64,000 nt of DNA from Mycolicibacterium aurum (GTDB lineage: Bacteria; Actinomycetota; Actinomycetes; Mycobacteriales; Mycobacteriaceae). The stretch lies in the NCBI RefSeq assembly GCF_900637195.1, contig NZ_LR134356.1, forward strand, positions 3,968,001 through 4,032,000, given 5' to 3'. Positions 37,895 to 45,792 of this stretch are shown here, one piece after another; the first letter of the stretch is position 1, and every line of letters begins with the position of its first letter. The notes under the pieces are model-generated. The model did no database searches and had not been told where the DNA came from. It worked only from the letters and a program-made list of their open reading frames with translations. A program made the translations under genes and the position numbers.

Positions 37895-39073
37895 ATGGCA
37901 ACACCAAACCGGACAGCGGGCCGCACCTCGCCTGGGCAGTGGCTCGACGAGTCCGACTTCGACCTGCAGGCCTTCCGCGCCGAGGTCGAATGCACAACCG
38001 AACTCGCCGACTACCCGTATGCAGACGACGTGCGCGGCAACGTCGTCGTCTACTCCGCACTCACTGTGACGCAGGCCGAGGATCGGCGCGCAGTGCAGGC
38101 GGAGCTGATCCGCGCGCTGGCCGACGGCCCCGGCGTCGTCGTGTTCACCCAGGCGTTCGGCACCGCCGTCGTCGACCGTGCCAGCGCGGCGTTCTTCGCG
38201 ATCATCGAGGCGCAGCGCGCGGCAGGCCAGGCGGCCGGCGACCACTTCGGCAAGCCCGGCGCCAACGACCGGATCTGGAACGCCGCGCAGAAACTGGCCC
38301 TGCACGACCCCGAGGTGTTCGCCGAGTACTACGCCAGCGACGCGCTCGCGCTGGTCTGCCAGGCGTGGCTGGGACCGCGGTACCAGGTCACCTCGCAGGT
38401 CAACGTCGTCAATCCCGGTGGGCAGGCTCAGGTTCCGCATCGCGACTACCACCTCGGCTTCGTCCCCGACGATCATCTCGCGGCCTACCCGGCACACCTG
38501 CACCGAACCTCTGCGGTGCTGACCCTGCAGGGCGCCGTCGCCCACTGCGACATGCCGGTCGAGAGTGGCCCCACCATGCTGCTTCCCCATTCGCAGCGGT
38601 TCGCGGGCGGATACATCGCGTTCAACCGACCCGAGTTCATCGACTACTTCGCCGCCAACCACGTGCAGTTGTCGTTGCGCAAGGGGGACGCGGTGTTCTT
38701 CAACCCCGCGCTGTATCACGGAGCGGGAACCAACTTCTCGAAGGATGTCCGGCGGATCGCGAACCTGATGCAGATCAGCTCTCCGTTCGGGCGGGCCATG
38801 GAGGCAATGGACCGCACCGCGATGGTGCGCGCGGTCTATCCGGCGTTGCGGGCGATGCAGGCCGCGGGTCGTTCGCGCCGCGACCTCGACAATGTCGTCG
38901 TCGCGACCGCCGAGGGCTATGCGTTTCCGACCAACCTCGACAGCGATCAGCCGATCGGCAGCCTGGCGCCGCCCAGCCAGGTCGACACGGTGCTCGACGC
39001 ACTGGACAAGAACCTCACCGAGCAGGAACTCGACATCGCACTTCGCGAGCAGAACGAACGGAGAAACCCATGA
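37895..39073 (+). CDS. Phytanoyl-CoA dioxygenase-family Fe(II)/2-oxoglutarate oxygenase
   Basis: 392 residues from the ATG at 37895 (MATPNRTAG). The iron-binding facial triad is visible as His182 and Asp184 in VPHRDYHLG and His275 in ALYHGAGTN; Arg286 or Arg287 would bind 2-oxoglutarate. This family hydroxylates small metabolites as well as phytanoyl-CoA. It opens a four-gene operon with 4-bp overlaps (ATGA to the next gene) that continues with a Gfo/Idh dehydrogenase, an IolE-like protein and another dehydrogenase, so a sugar or cyclitol substrate is more likely than a lipid. No strong ribosome-binding site precedes the start. Confidence 0.85.
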   Translation: MATPNRTAGRTSPGQWLDESDFDLQAFRAEVECTTELADYPYADDVRGNVVVYSALTVTQAEDRRAVQAELIRALADGPGVVVFTQAFGTAVVDRASAAFFAIIEAQRAAGQAAGDHFGKPGANDRIWNAAQKLALHDPEVFAEYYASDALALVCQAWLGPRYQVTSQVNVVNPGGQAQVPHRDYHLGFVPDDHLAAYPAHLHRTSAVLTLQGAVAHCDMPVESGPTMLLPHSQRFAGGYIAFNRPEFIDYFAANHVQLSLRKGDAVFFNPALYHGAGTNFSKDVRRIANLMQISSPFGRAMEAMDRTAMVRAVYPALRAMQAAGRSRRDLDNVVVATAEGYAFPTNLDSDQPIGSLAPPSQVDTVLDALDKNLTEQELDIALREQNERRNP

Positions 39074-40083
39074 CCACCCTCGGCCTCATCGGCCTCGGCA
39101 GGATCGGCGCGTTCCATGCCGAGACGCTGAGCAACCTCGCGCAGGTCTCCGGCCTCGTGATCACCGACGAACGTCCGGACGTCGTCGCGCAGGTTGCCAC
39201 GAAATACGGTGCGACACCGGTGGACTCGGTAGAAAAGCTGCTGTCCTCGGGTATCGACGGCGTGGTGGTCGCGGCTGCGACGCCGGCGCACGCCGAGCTG
39301 ACACTGGCAGCGGTCGAGCGCGGCCTGCCGACGTTCTGCGAGAAGCCCATCGCCTCGACGGCGGTCGAGAGCGCGCGTCTCGCCGAACTCATCTCCCGCA
39401 CCGAGGTTCCCGTGCAGGTGGGCTATCAGCGTCGCTTCGACGCCGCGTTCGCCGCCGCCAAGCAGGCAGTCGACGGCGGGTCGCTGGGCGCGCTGCACAC
39501 CGTCCGCAGCACGACGATGGACCCCGCTCCCCCGCCGATGGACTACATCAAGGGCTCCGGTGGGATCTTCCGCGACTGCGCCGTGCACGATTTCGACGCG
39601 ATCCGCTGGGTCACCGGGCAGAACGTGGTCGACGTGTACGCCACCGGCAGCGTCCAGGGCGACCCGCTGTTCACCGAGTACGGCGACGTCGACACCGCGG
39701 CCATCGTGGTGCGTTTCGACGGAGGCGCTCTCGGGCTGGTGTCCGCGGCCCGCTACAACGGCCGCGGCTACGACTGCCGCCTGGAGGTGCACGGGTTCGA
39801 GGACACCGTCGTCGCGGGATGGGATCAGGGAGTACCGGTACTCAATACCGATCCGGCAACGGATTTCCCCTCGGGCGCGCCGCACCACTTCTTCATGGAC
39901 CGGTTCACCGAGGCGTTCCGGACCGAGCTGGGTGCGTTCGTCGAACTCGTCAAGGGTGGACCTAACCAGGGCGCGACCGTCGCCGACGCCGTAGAGGTCG
40001 CGTGGATCGCCGAGGCAGCCACCGAATCGCTGCGCCGCGGCGCGCCGGTATCGATCGAGTCGGTGAAGGAGATGCAGCAGTGA
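39070..40083 (+). CDS. Gfo/Idh/MocA-family dehydrogenase, inositol 2-dehydrogenase-like
   Basis: 337 residues from the ATG at 39070, overlapping the dioxygenase stop. Rossmann motif GLIGLGRIGAFHAETL, the EKP motif (91-93) with the catalytic Lys, and DCAVHDFDAIRW with the proton-relay His-Asp. It oxidises a ring or sugar hydroxyl with NAD(P)+. It resembles IolG proteins, but the operon context points to a modified cyclitol. Translation continues into the next gene through a GTGA overlap. Confidence 0.88.
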   Translation: MTTLGLIGLGRIGAFHAETLSNLAQVSGLVITDERPDVVAQVATKYGATPVDSVEKLLSSGIDGVVVAAATPAHAELTLAAVERGLPTFCEKPIASTAVESARLAELISRTEVPVQVGYQRRFDAAFAAAKQAVDGGSLGALHTVRSTTMDPAPPPMDYIKGSGGIFRDCAVHDFDAIRWVTGQNVVDVYATGSVQGDPLFTEYGDVDTAAIVVRFDGGALGLVSAARYNGRGYDCRLEVHGFEDTVVAGWDQGVPVLNTDPATDFPSGAPHHFFMDRFTEAFRTELGAFVELVKGGPNQGATVADAVEVAWIAEAATESLRRGAPVSIESVKEMQQ

Positions 40084-40949
40084 AGATCGCGGGTGCACCG
40101 ATTTCCTGGGGTGTGTGCGAGGTTCCCGGCTGGGGTTACCAGCTCAGCTCCGATCGCGTGCTGACCGAGATGCGCGAGGCAGGCCTGACCGCCACCGAAC
40201 TGGGCCCGGAGGGCTTCCTCCCCACCGACACCGTCGAGCTGGTGGAACTGCTCGACGGTTACGGACTGGCCTGTGTCGGCGGATTCGTCCCGGTGGTGTT
40301 GTACAAGGCCGATCACGACCCGGCCGACGACCTCGCCGGACCGTTGGAGTCATTGGTCGCGGCCGGAGCAGGAGTGGTGGTGCTGGCCGCGGCGACCGGT
40401 CAGGACGGCTACGACGAACGTCCGGCCCTGGACGAATCACACTGGCACACACTGCTGTCGAACCTCGATCGGCTGGCCGACATCATCGCCGCCCGCGGCC
40501 TGACCGCCGTGCTGCACCCGCACGTCGGCACCATGGTGGAGACCCGGCCCGAGGTGGACCGGGTACTGACCGGCTCGCGTATCCCACTGTGCCTGGACAC
40601 CGGCCATCTGCTCATCGGTGGCACGGATCCGCTGGCGCTGGCGCGGGAGGTGCCCGAGCGGATCAAGCACGCCCACCTCAAGGACGTCAACGCGGCACTG
40701 GCCGCCAAGGTGCAGTCCGGCGAGTTGACCTACACCCAGGCGGTGGCGGCCGGGATGTACGTCCCTCTCGGCGCGGGTGACGTCGATATCGCGGGCATCA
40801 TCAAGGCGTTGGAGGACAACGGTTTCGACGGCTGGTATGTGATGGAGCAGGACAACATCCTGGTGGCCGAACCGCAGGGTGACGGACCCCTGGCCGACGT
40901 GCTGGCCAGCGTGGCGTTCCTTCAGGGCGCCGCCAGCGTGGTCTCGTGA
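40080..40949 (+). CDS. Sugar phosphate isomerase/epimerase family protein, IolE-like
   Basis: 289 residues from a GTG overlapping the upstream stop. TIM-barrel xylose-isomerase-like fold with IolE-type motifs: GAPISWGVCEVPGWGYQ at the N-terminus, TATELGPEGFLPTD, LHPHVGTMVE, LDTGHLLIGGTDP and HLKDVN. The His, Asp and Glu residues of these segments form the metal site of inosose dehydratases. It could dehydrate or isomerise a keto-cyclitol made by the neighbouring dehydrogenase. Confidence 0.87.
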   Translation: MKIAGAPISWGVCEVPGWGYQLSSDRVLTEMREAGLTATELGPEGFLPTDTVELVELLDGYGLACVGGFVPVVLYKADHDPADDLAGPLESLVAAGAGVVVLAAATGQDGYDERPALDESHWHTLLSNLDRLADIIAARGLTAVLHPHVGTMVETRPEVDRVLTGSRIPLCLDTGHLLIGGTDPLALAREVPERIKHAHLKDVNAALAAKVQSGELTYTQAVAAGMYVPLGAGDVDIAGIIKALEDNGFDGWYVMEQDNILVAEPQGDGPLADVLASVAFLQGAASVVS

Positions 40950-41908
40950 CCCTGCGCATCGGAGTCCTGGGCGCCTCGCGCATCGCCGAGTCGGCGATCG
41001 TCGGGCCGGCGCGGGACCTGGGCCATCGTCTGGTCGTGGTTGCGGCGCGTGATCCGTTGCGGGCGCAGGCTTTCGCCGACAAGTATGGCGTCGAGCGGGT
41101 GGCGCCGACCTACCAGGACGTCGTCACCGACCCAGAGGTCGATGTCGTGTACAACCCGCTCGCCAACTCGTTGCACGCACCGTGGAACCTGGCCGCCGTC
41201 GAGGCCGGCAAACCGGTGTTGACGGAGAAGCCGTTCGCCCGCAACCGCGACGAGGCCGCGCGCGTCGCGGCCGCCGCCGAAGCCGCCGGCGTGCCGGTGA
41301 TGGAGGGCTTTCACTATCTGTTCCACCCGGCGACACAGCGGGCGCTGTCCCTGGCCGGTGACGGGACCCTGGGTGAACTGATCCGGGTCGAGGTCCGGAT
41401 GGGCATGCCCGCGCCGCAGCCCGACGATCCGCGCTGGTCACTGGATCTCGCCGGCGGCGCGCTGATGGACCTGGGCTGCTACGGCCTGCACATCCTGCGC
41501 AAGTTCGGCGAGCCGGCCGTCGTCGCGGGCACCGCGGTGCAACGCAGCCCCGGTGTGGACGAGTCGTTCGACGTGGAGGTCGTCTACCCGTCCGGCCTCA
41601 CCGGGCTGTCCACCAATTCGATGGTGGAGCAGGAGCACTCGTTCACGCTGCGGGTGATCGGCGATCGCGGAGAGGCATTCGTCCACAACTTCATCAAGCC
41701 GCACGAGGACGACAGGCTGACCCTGCAGACCCAGGACGGCACCACGGTCGAGCATCACGGCACCCGCACGTCGTACAGCTACCAGCTGGAGGCGTTCGCC
41801 GACCTTGTGCTGCGCGGGACGCCGGCACCGCTGGACACCGCGGACGCGGTGGCCAACATGGCGCTGATCGACGACGCCTACCGCGCGGCGGGCATGCAGC
41901 CCCGTTAG
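40946..41908 (+). CDS. Gfo/Idh/MocA-family dehydrogenase, second in the dioxygenase operon
   Basis: 320 residues from a GTG overlapping the previous stop (GTGA). Rossmann motif GVLGASRIAESAI and EKP motif at 94-96, followed by MEGFHYLFHPATQ as in glucose-fructose oxidoreductase/trans-dihydrodiol dehydrogenase types. It is clearly from a different subgroup than the dehydrogenase two genes upstream, so the operon probably performs two separate oxidations or an oxidation and a reduction. Last gene of the coupled series. Confidence 0.87.
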   Translation: MTLRIGVLGASRIAESAIVGPARDLGHRLVVVAARDPLRAQAFADKYGVERVAPTYQDVVTDPEVDVVYNPLANSLHAPWNLAAVEAGKPVLTEKPFARNRDEAARVAAAAEAAGVPVMEGFHYLFHPATQRALSLAGDGTLGELIRVEVRMGMPAPQPDDPRWSLDLAGGALMDLGCYGLHILRKFGEPAVVAGTAVQRSPGVDESFDVEVVYPSGLTGLSTNSMVEQEHSFTLRVIGDRGEAFVHNFIKPHEDDRLTLQTQDGTTVEHHGTRTSYSYQLEAFADLVLRGTPAPLDTADAVANMALIDDAYRAAGMQPR

Positions 41909-41914
41909 CTGCTG

Positions 41915-42061
41915 TCAGGCGTGCTCGGCCTGCCCGGCAGTCGTGCGCCGCTCGTGCCAGCGCAGGCGGAGCAGCAGGAGGTTGCGATGGGCACGCCATC
42001 CCGCCGACAGCGGGTCACGCCAGACGGGTGCATGCGCGGAAGGTGCGCGATCACTGTCCAT
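41915..42061 (-). CDS. Hypothetical small basic protein
   Basis: 48 residues from the ATG at 42061: a short N-terminus and then a Leu/Arg/Trp-rich segment (VWRDPLSAGWRAHRNLLLLRLRWHERR). It has a protein-like composition, but no family is recognised and no good ribosome-binding site is visible. The gene, if real, faces the dioxygenase operon. The 107 bp to the SRPBCC gene hold nothing I recognise. Confidence 0.35.
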   Translation of the reverse strand: MDSDRAPSAHAPVWRDPLSAGWRAHRNLLLLRLRWHERRTTAGQAEHA

Positions 42062-42168
42062 GAATCCATTGTGCCGCGCATACGGCATGCCGGCCCGCCG
42101 ACAGCGGCACCGACACAATGTCGAGACCATGAACCCTTCGTGACCGGCAGGGCCGGCCCAGATATCGG

Positions 42169-42642
42169 TCAGTGCACGTCGTAGCGTTCGGCCAGCGACG
42201 TCAGCGTGGACTCGATGCCCTCGGCGTTCTTCTTGTCGAAACCGATGAGCTCGATGACGAACGGCACCTTCGCCGTCGAGTAGTCGAACGTCTCGGTGAC
42301 CTTGGTCGCGCCGGGACCGACCTCGGCGAGTTCCCAGCGCCAGCGATGGCCGAGCGGGTGCTCCCATTCGACCACCCGGTTCTCTTCGACCGCTGTGGCC
42401 TTCGAGGTGATCTTGTACGGCAGTCCGTACTGGGTCAACCCGACGGTGAACTTGTCCCCGGTGGTCAGCCGGTGCGGACCTTTGACATCGATGTCGCGGA
42501 CGGTGCCGGACCCGTCGATCTCAGGGTGCCGGTGTGGGTCGGCGATCAGGTCGAAGAGGTCGGCGATCGGCGCCGAGACCTGCACGCTGCGGCTGACCGT
42601 CTTCGGACCGGCATCTTCTGTCTTCACGGTGGAGATACTCAT
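42169..42642 (-). CDS. SRPBCC-family protein (polyketide cyclase/START-like)
   Basis: 157 residues from the ATG at 42642; the frame's upstream extension is not conserved in character. Bet v1/START-like fold: VSRSVQVSAPIADLFDLIADPHRHPEIDGSG, WEHPLGHRWRWEL and a C-terminal helix. Such proteins bind hydrophobic ligands, and mycobacteria have many. It lies 79 bp behind the ABC-transporter ATPase gene on the same strand and could be read through from it, but a functional link is not evident. Confidence 0.82.
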   Translation of the reverse strand: MSISTVKTEDAGPKTVSRSVQVSAPIADLFDLIADPHRHPEIDGSGTVRDIDVKGPHRLTTGDKFTVGLTQYGLPYKITSKATAVEENRVVEWEHPLGHRWRWELAEVGPGATKVTETFDYSTAKVPFVIELIGFDKKNAEGIESTLTSLAERYDVH

Positions 42643-42721
42643 ACGGCCCACGTACCCGGAGACCCCGTCGACCAATCGGCCGGCGGGGTCCGCGGAGTCG
42701 ATGTCTTTTTTGTCGACGTCG

Positions 42722-43546
42722 TCAGTTCTTCGAGGCGCGCAGCTCGTGCGACAGAGCCTCAAGCTCGTCGCCGCCTGCCATCTGCTGGGTGAGGTGCTCC
42801 AGGGTGATGTCGTCGTAGGCGCAGTCCAGCTTCTGCCGGCCGCGGTTCAACAGGACGAAGTGGTCACCCACAAGGTGCGCGTGGTGCGGGTTGTGGGTGA
42901 TGAACACCACGCCGAACCCGGCCTCCTTGGCCGCGGTGATGTACTTCAGCACCACCCCGGACTGCTTGACGCCCAGCGCTGCCGTCGGCTCGTCCAGGAT
43001 CAACACCCTCGCCCCGAAGAACACCGCCCGGGCGATCGCGACGCACTGCTTCTGACCGCCCGAGAGCGAGCCGATCGGTGCATCGACATCAGGGAGTTCG
43101 ATGCCCATCTTGGACAACTCGGTGAGAGTGGTCGCGCGCATCGCGTTGGCGTCCAACGAGAACGGGAACGACTTCTTCCGGATCTCCTGCCCGAGAAAGA
43201 AGTTGCGCCACACCGGCATCAACGGAACGACCGCGAGGTTCTGGTACACCGTGGCGATGCCCTTGCCGAGCGCCTCGGCCGGTGAACCGAATTTGACGGG
43301 CTCGCCGTCGACCAGAAGATCACCTTCGGTCTGCTGGTGCAGCCCGGCAATGATCTTGATCAGCGTGGACTTCCCCGCGCCGTTGTCGCCGAGGATCCCG
43401 GTCACCTCACCCGCATGCACCCGCAGGCTGATGCCTTTGAGCGCGGTGATGTTGCCGTACGACTTGCCGACGTCCTTGAGCTCGACCAGCGGTACCTTGC
43501 CCCCGGCTTGCGCGTCGTTGCTTGGCTTTTCGACTGAGATGGTCAT
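42722..43546 (-). CDS. Sugar ABC transporter, ATP-binding protein
   Basis: 274 residues, a single ABC domain. Walker A GDNGAGKSTLIK, signature LSGGQKQ, Walker B LILDEPTAALG and the H-loop His are all intact. Ribose-type (CUT2) importers usually have a fused double ATPase; this one is single and would act as a homodimer. It starts 4 bp after the permease stop. With the permease and binding protein it forms a polyol/sugar importer next to the iol genes. Confidence 0.94.
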   Translation of the reverse strand: MTISVEKPSNDAQAGGKVPLVELKDVGKSYGNITALKGISLRVHAGEVTGILGDNGAGKSTLIKIIAGLHQQTEGDLLVDGEPVKFGSPAEALGKGIATVYQNLAVVPLMPVWRNFFLGQEIRKKSFPFSLDANAMRATTLTELSKMGIELPDVDAPIGSLSGGQKQCVAIARAVFFGARVLILDEPTAALGVKQSGVVLKYITAAKEAGFGVVFITHNPHHAHLVGDHFVLLNRGRQKLDCAYDDITLEHLTQQMAGGDELEALSHELRASKN

Positions 43547-43550
43547 CGAA

Positions 43551-44609
43551 TCACTTCTTCGCTGCGTAGTTGCGGAAGGCGTTGTTGGCGATCACCGCGA
43601 ACAGCAGCATCGCGCCGAGGAAGAACTTGAACCAGTCAGGGTCCCAGCCCGCGTACACGATGCCCTGGTTGGTCATGCCGAAGATGAACGCGCCGATCGC
43701 CGCACCGATCGCGGTGCCGTAGCCACCCGTCAACAGACATCCGCCGATGACCGCGGCGATGATGTAGAAGAACTCGTTGCCGATGCCCTGGCCGGACTGC
43801 ACGGTGTTGAAGGCGAACAGCAGGTGCATGCCGACGAACCAGGCGCAGAACCCGACGAACATGAACAGGCCGATCTTGACCTTGGTGACCGGAACACCCA
43901 CGGCGCGGGCACTGTCCGCGTCGCCGCCGACGGCGAAGATCCAGTTGCCGATCTTGGTCTTGAACAGCACCCAGGTGGCGACCGCGGTGAACACCAGCCA
44001 CCACACCACGGTGATGCGCACGCTCACGCCGGCGACGGTGAAGGACGATGCGAACACCTTCTGCGCGGAGTCCCAACCCGCCATATCGCTCACGCTCTGC
44101 GTGGCAACCTGGCCGGCGACCAGCTTCGTGACGGCGAGGTTGATACCCGCGAGCATGAAGAACGAACTCAGCGTGATTAGGAAGCTGGGAATTCGCGTCT
44201 TCATAACCAGGAATCCGTTGAGGAAGCCGACTCCCAGCGCCAGGATCAGCGCCAGCAACGCACCCATCCACAGGTTGAGGTGCAGGTTGTAGGCCAGCAT
44301 CGAGGCCGCCAGCGAACTGAACGTCACGGCGACACCGGCGGAGAGGTCGAATTCCCCGCCGATCATCAGAACCGCGACACCGCACGCCATGATCCCGATG
44401 GTCGAGCTGGCGTACAGCACGGTCGCCAGCGAGGATGCCTCGCGGAACGGCGGCGCGACCACCAGGAAGAAGACGAAGATGCCGATCGCGCCGATGCCGG
44501 CGCCCATCTCGGGCCGAATCAGCAGGCGCTGCAGCCGGTTCCGCTCCTTGACGCGCTCGTCCCGGACGACCTTGTGGTCGGCGACGTCGAGCGCCTCCTT
44601 GGTGGTCAC
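43551..44609 (-). CDS. Sugar ABC transporter, permease
   Basis: 352 residues from a GTG at 44609, chosen because it overlaps the stop of the preceding mini-ORF and has GGAG just upstream; a longer frame to 44678 would overlap the binding-protein gene. RbsC/XylH-type permease with 8-10 membrane helices (GIMACGVAVLMIGGEFDLSAG is the conserved family segment; AVIGGCLLTGGYGTAIGAAIGAFIFG). It imports a sugar or cyclitol with the neighbouring ATPase. Confidence 0.93.
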   Translation of the reverse strand: MTTKEALDVADHKVVRDERVKERNRLQRLLIRPEMGAGIGAIGIFVFFLVVAPPFREASSLATVLYASSTIGIMACGVAVLMIGGEFDLSAGVAVTFSSLAASMLAYNLHLNLWMGALLALILALGVGFLNGFLVMKTRIPSFLITLSSFFMLAGINLAVTKLVAGQVATQSVSDMAGWDSAQKVFASSFTVAGVSVRITVVWWLVFTAVATWVLFKTKIGNWIFAVGGDADSARAVGVPVTKVKIGLFMFVGFCAWFVGMHLLFAFNTVQSGQGIGNEFFYIIAAVIGGCLLTGGYGTAIGAAIGAFIFGMTNQGIVYAGWDPDWFKFFLGAMLLFAVIANNAFRNYAAKK

Positions 44610-44641
44610 TTCTCCGCTCCGTTCTTCGCGCGAGCGCTCAT
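44606..44641 (-). CDS. 11-codon mini-ORF bridging binding-protein and permease genes, MIRU-like
   Basis: MSARAKNGAEK. Its ATG overlaps the binding-protein stop by one base (TGATG) and its TGA overlaps the permease GTG (GTGA). It also supplies the GGAG ribosome-binding site for the permease. The layout is the same as at korA-korB, though the sequence differs. It is probably a translational linker rather than a functional peptide. Confidence 0.6.
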   Translation of the reverse strand: MSARAKNGAEK

Positions 44642-45627
44642 CAGCGGGTCCCGCCCTTTGCGTACTCCGCCACCGCATCGATGTTCGACTTGTCGATGAA
44701 CGCGGGCCCCGTCAGCGTCGGCGCTCCGCCACCGATGATGTTGCCGTTGGTCAGGTAGAGCCACAGCGAGTCGACGGCCAGGTAGCCCTGCAGATAGGGC
44801 TGCTGGTCGACGGCCCATTGGACGTCGCCGTTTTGAATCGCCTCCACCAGCGCGGCATTGGTGTCGAACGTGCCGATCTTGGCAGTGCTGCCGGCATTCT
44901 TCGCCGACTGCACGGCCGTCAGCGCGAACGGTGCACCGAGCGCGACGATGTAGTCGATGCTCGGATCCTGCTGCAGCTTGGCGGTGATGGTGGACTCCAC
45001 CGACGGCATGTCCTTGCCGTTGACGTTCAGGATCTCAGTGGCGGGGAAGGTCTCCTTGACACCGGCGCAGCGCGCCTCCAGGTCGACGTGGCCCTGCTCT
45101 TGGATGATGCAGATCGACTTGGTCGCGCCTTCGGTGCGCAACCGGTCGCCGACACCCTGACCGGCGATGCGGCCGTCCTGTCCGAAGTATTCCTTGACCC
45201 CCATCGGCTCCCACGCGTCCATACCCGCGTTGAACGCGACCACCGGGATGCCCTTGGCCTCGGCCGCTGCGATCGCCGCCTTCATCGCGTCGGGCTTGGC
45301 CAGCGTGACGGCGATGCCGTCCACATCGCTGTCGACGGCGCTCTGCACCAGATTCGCCTGGTTGGGTGCCTCGGGATCGTTCGAGTAGCGCAACTCGATG
45401 TTGTCCTTCTTCGCCGCGGTCTCGGCACCCTTGCGGATGAGGTCCCAGAACGAGTCCCCGGGCACCTCGTGCGTGATCATGGCGATCGTCATCCGGGGCG
45501 TGTCGACGCCACCGCCACCGCCGCCTTCTCCGGACTGCTCGGGCGCTCCCCCGGTCGACGAGCACGACACGATTCCGAACGCCAGAACGCCCGCCCCGGC
45601 GAACGCCGCGAGCCGCTTGAACGTCAT
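44641..45627 (-). CDS. Sugar ABC transporter, substrate-binding lipoprotein
   Basis: 328 residues from the ATG at 45627. A lipoprotein signal peptide ends at FGIVSC, then a Gly-rich linker (EGGGGGGVDTP) and a type I periplasmic-binding fold of the ribose/myo-inositol group (DGIAVTLAKPDAMKAAIAAAEAKGIPVVAFNAG; IGTFDTNAALVEAIQNGDVQWAVDQQPY). It is the first gene of the importer operon, preceded by a good promoter and by the element shared with the iolC promoter, so inositol or a relative is the likely ligand. Confidence 0.93.
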   Translation of the reverse strand: MTFKRLAAFAGAGVLAFGIVSCSSTGGAPEQSGEGGGGGGVDTPRMTIAMITHEVPGDSFWDLIRKGAETAAKKDNIELRYSNDPEAPNQANLVQSAVDSDVDGIAVTLAKPDAMKAAIAAAEAKGIPVVAFNAGMDAWEPMGVKEYFGQDGRIAGQGVGDRLRTEGATKSICIIQEQGHVDLEARCAGVKETFPATEILNVNGKDMPSVESTITAKLQQDPSIDYIVALGAPFALTAVQSAKNAGSTAKIGTFDTNAALVEAIQNGDVQWAVDQQPYLQGYLAVDSLWLYLTNGNIIGGGAPTLTGPAFIDKSNIDAVAEYAKGGTR

Positions 45628-45695
45628 TGCTTCTCCTTGTCGTCGAGACTGTCGCGACGCCCTCGTCGACCGCGTGCGGGTCTGTGCCGGGCGAC

Positions 45696-45753
45696 ACGCC
45701 TCACAGGTGATGTAATACGCCTCACACCGGAAAGTCAAGACTTTGTCCTGACA
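45696..45753 (-). promoter_or_regulatory. Transporter-operon promoter with two operator types
   Basis: Minus strand: -35 TTGACT (45733-45738), 17-bp spacer, -10 TTACAT (45710-45715). Upstream of the -35 by 5 bp lies TGTCAGGACA (45744-45753), shared with the iolC promoter. Two direct repeats of ACGCCTCACA (plus strand 45696-45705 and 45717-45726), 21 bp apart, cover the spacer and the start site, a good place for a repressor. Confidence 0.7.
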
Positions 45754-45792
45754 TTAGGACCGCAAGTCATATGTCCGGTACATCCGCGCAGA

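Noticed and set aside
35872..37995. A single 707-codon protein combining a PfkB kinase with an unknown N-terminal domain
   Set aside because: The N-terminal part overlaps the lacI gene in another frame on the same strand and is not protein-like; the GTG at 36720 with AGGAG gives a full-length kinase.
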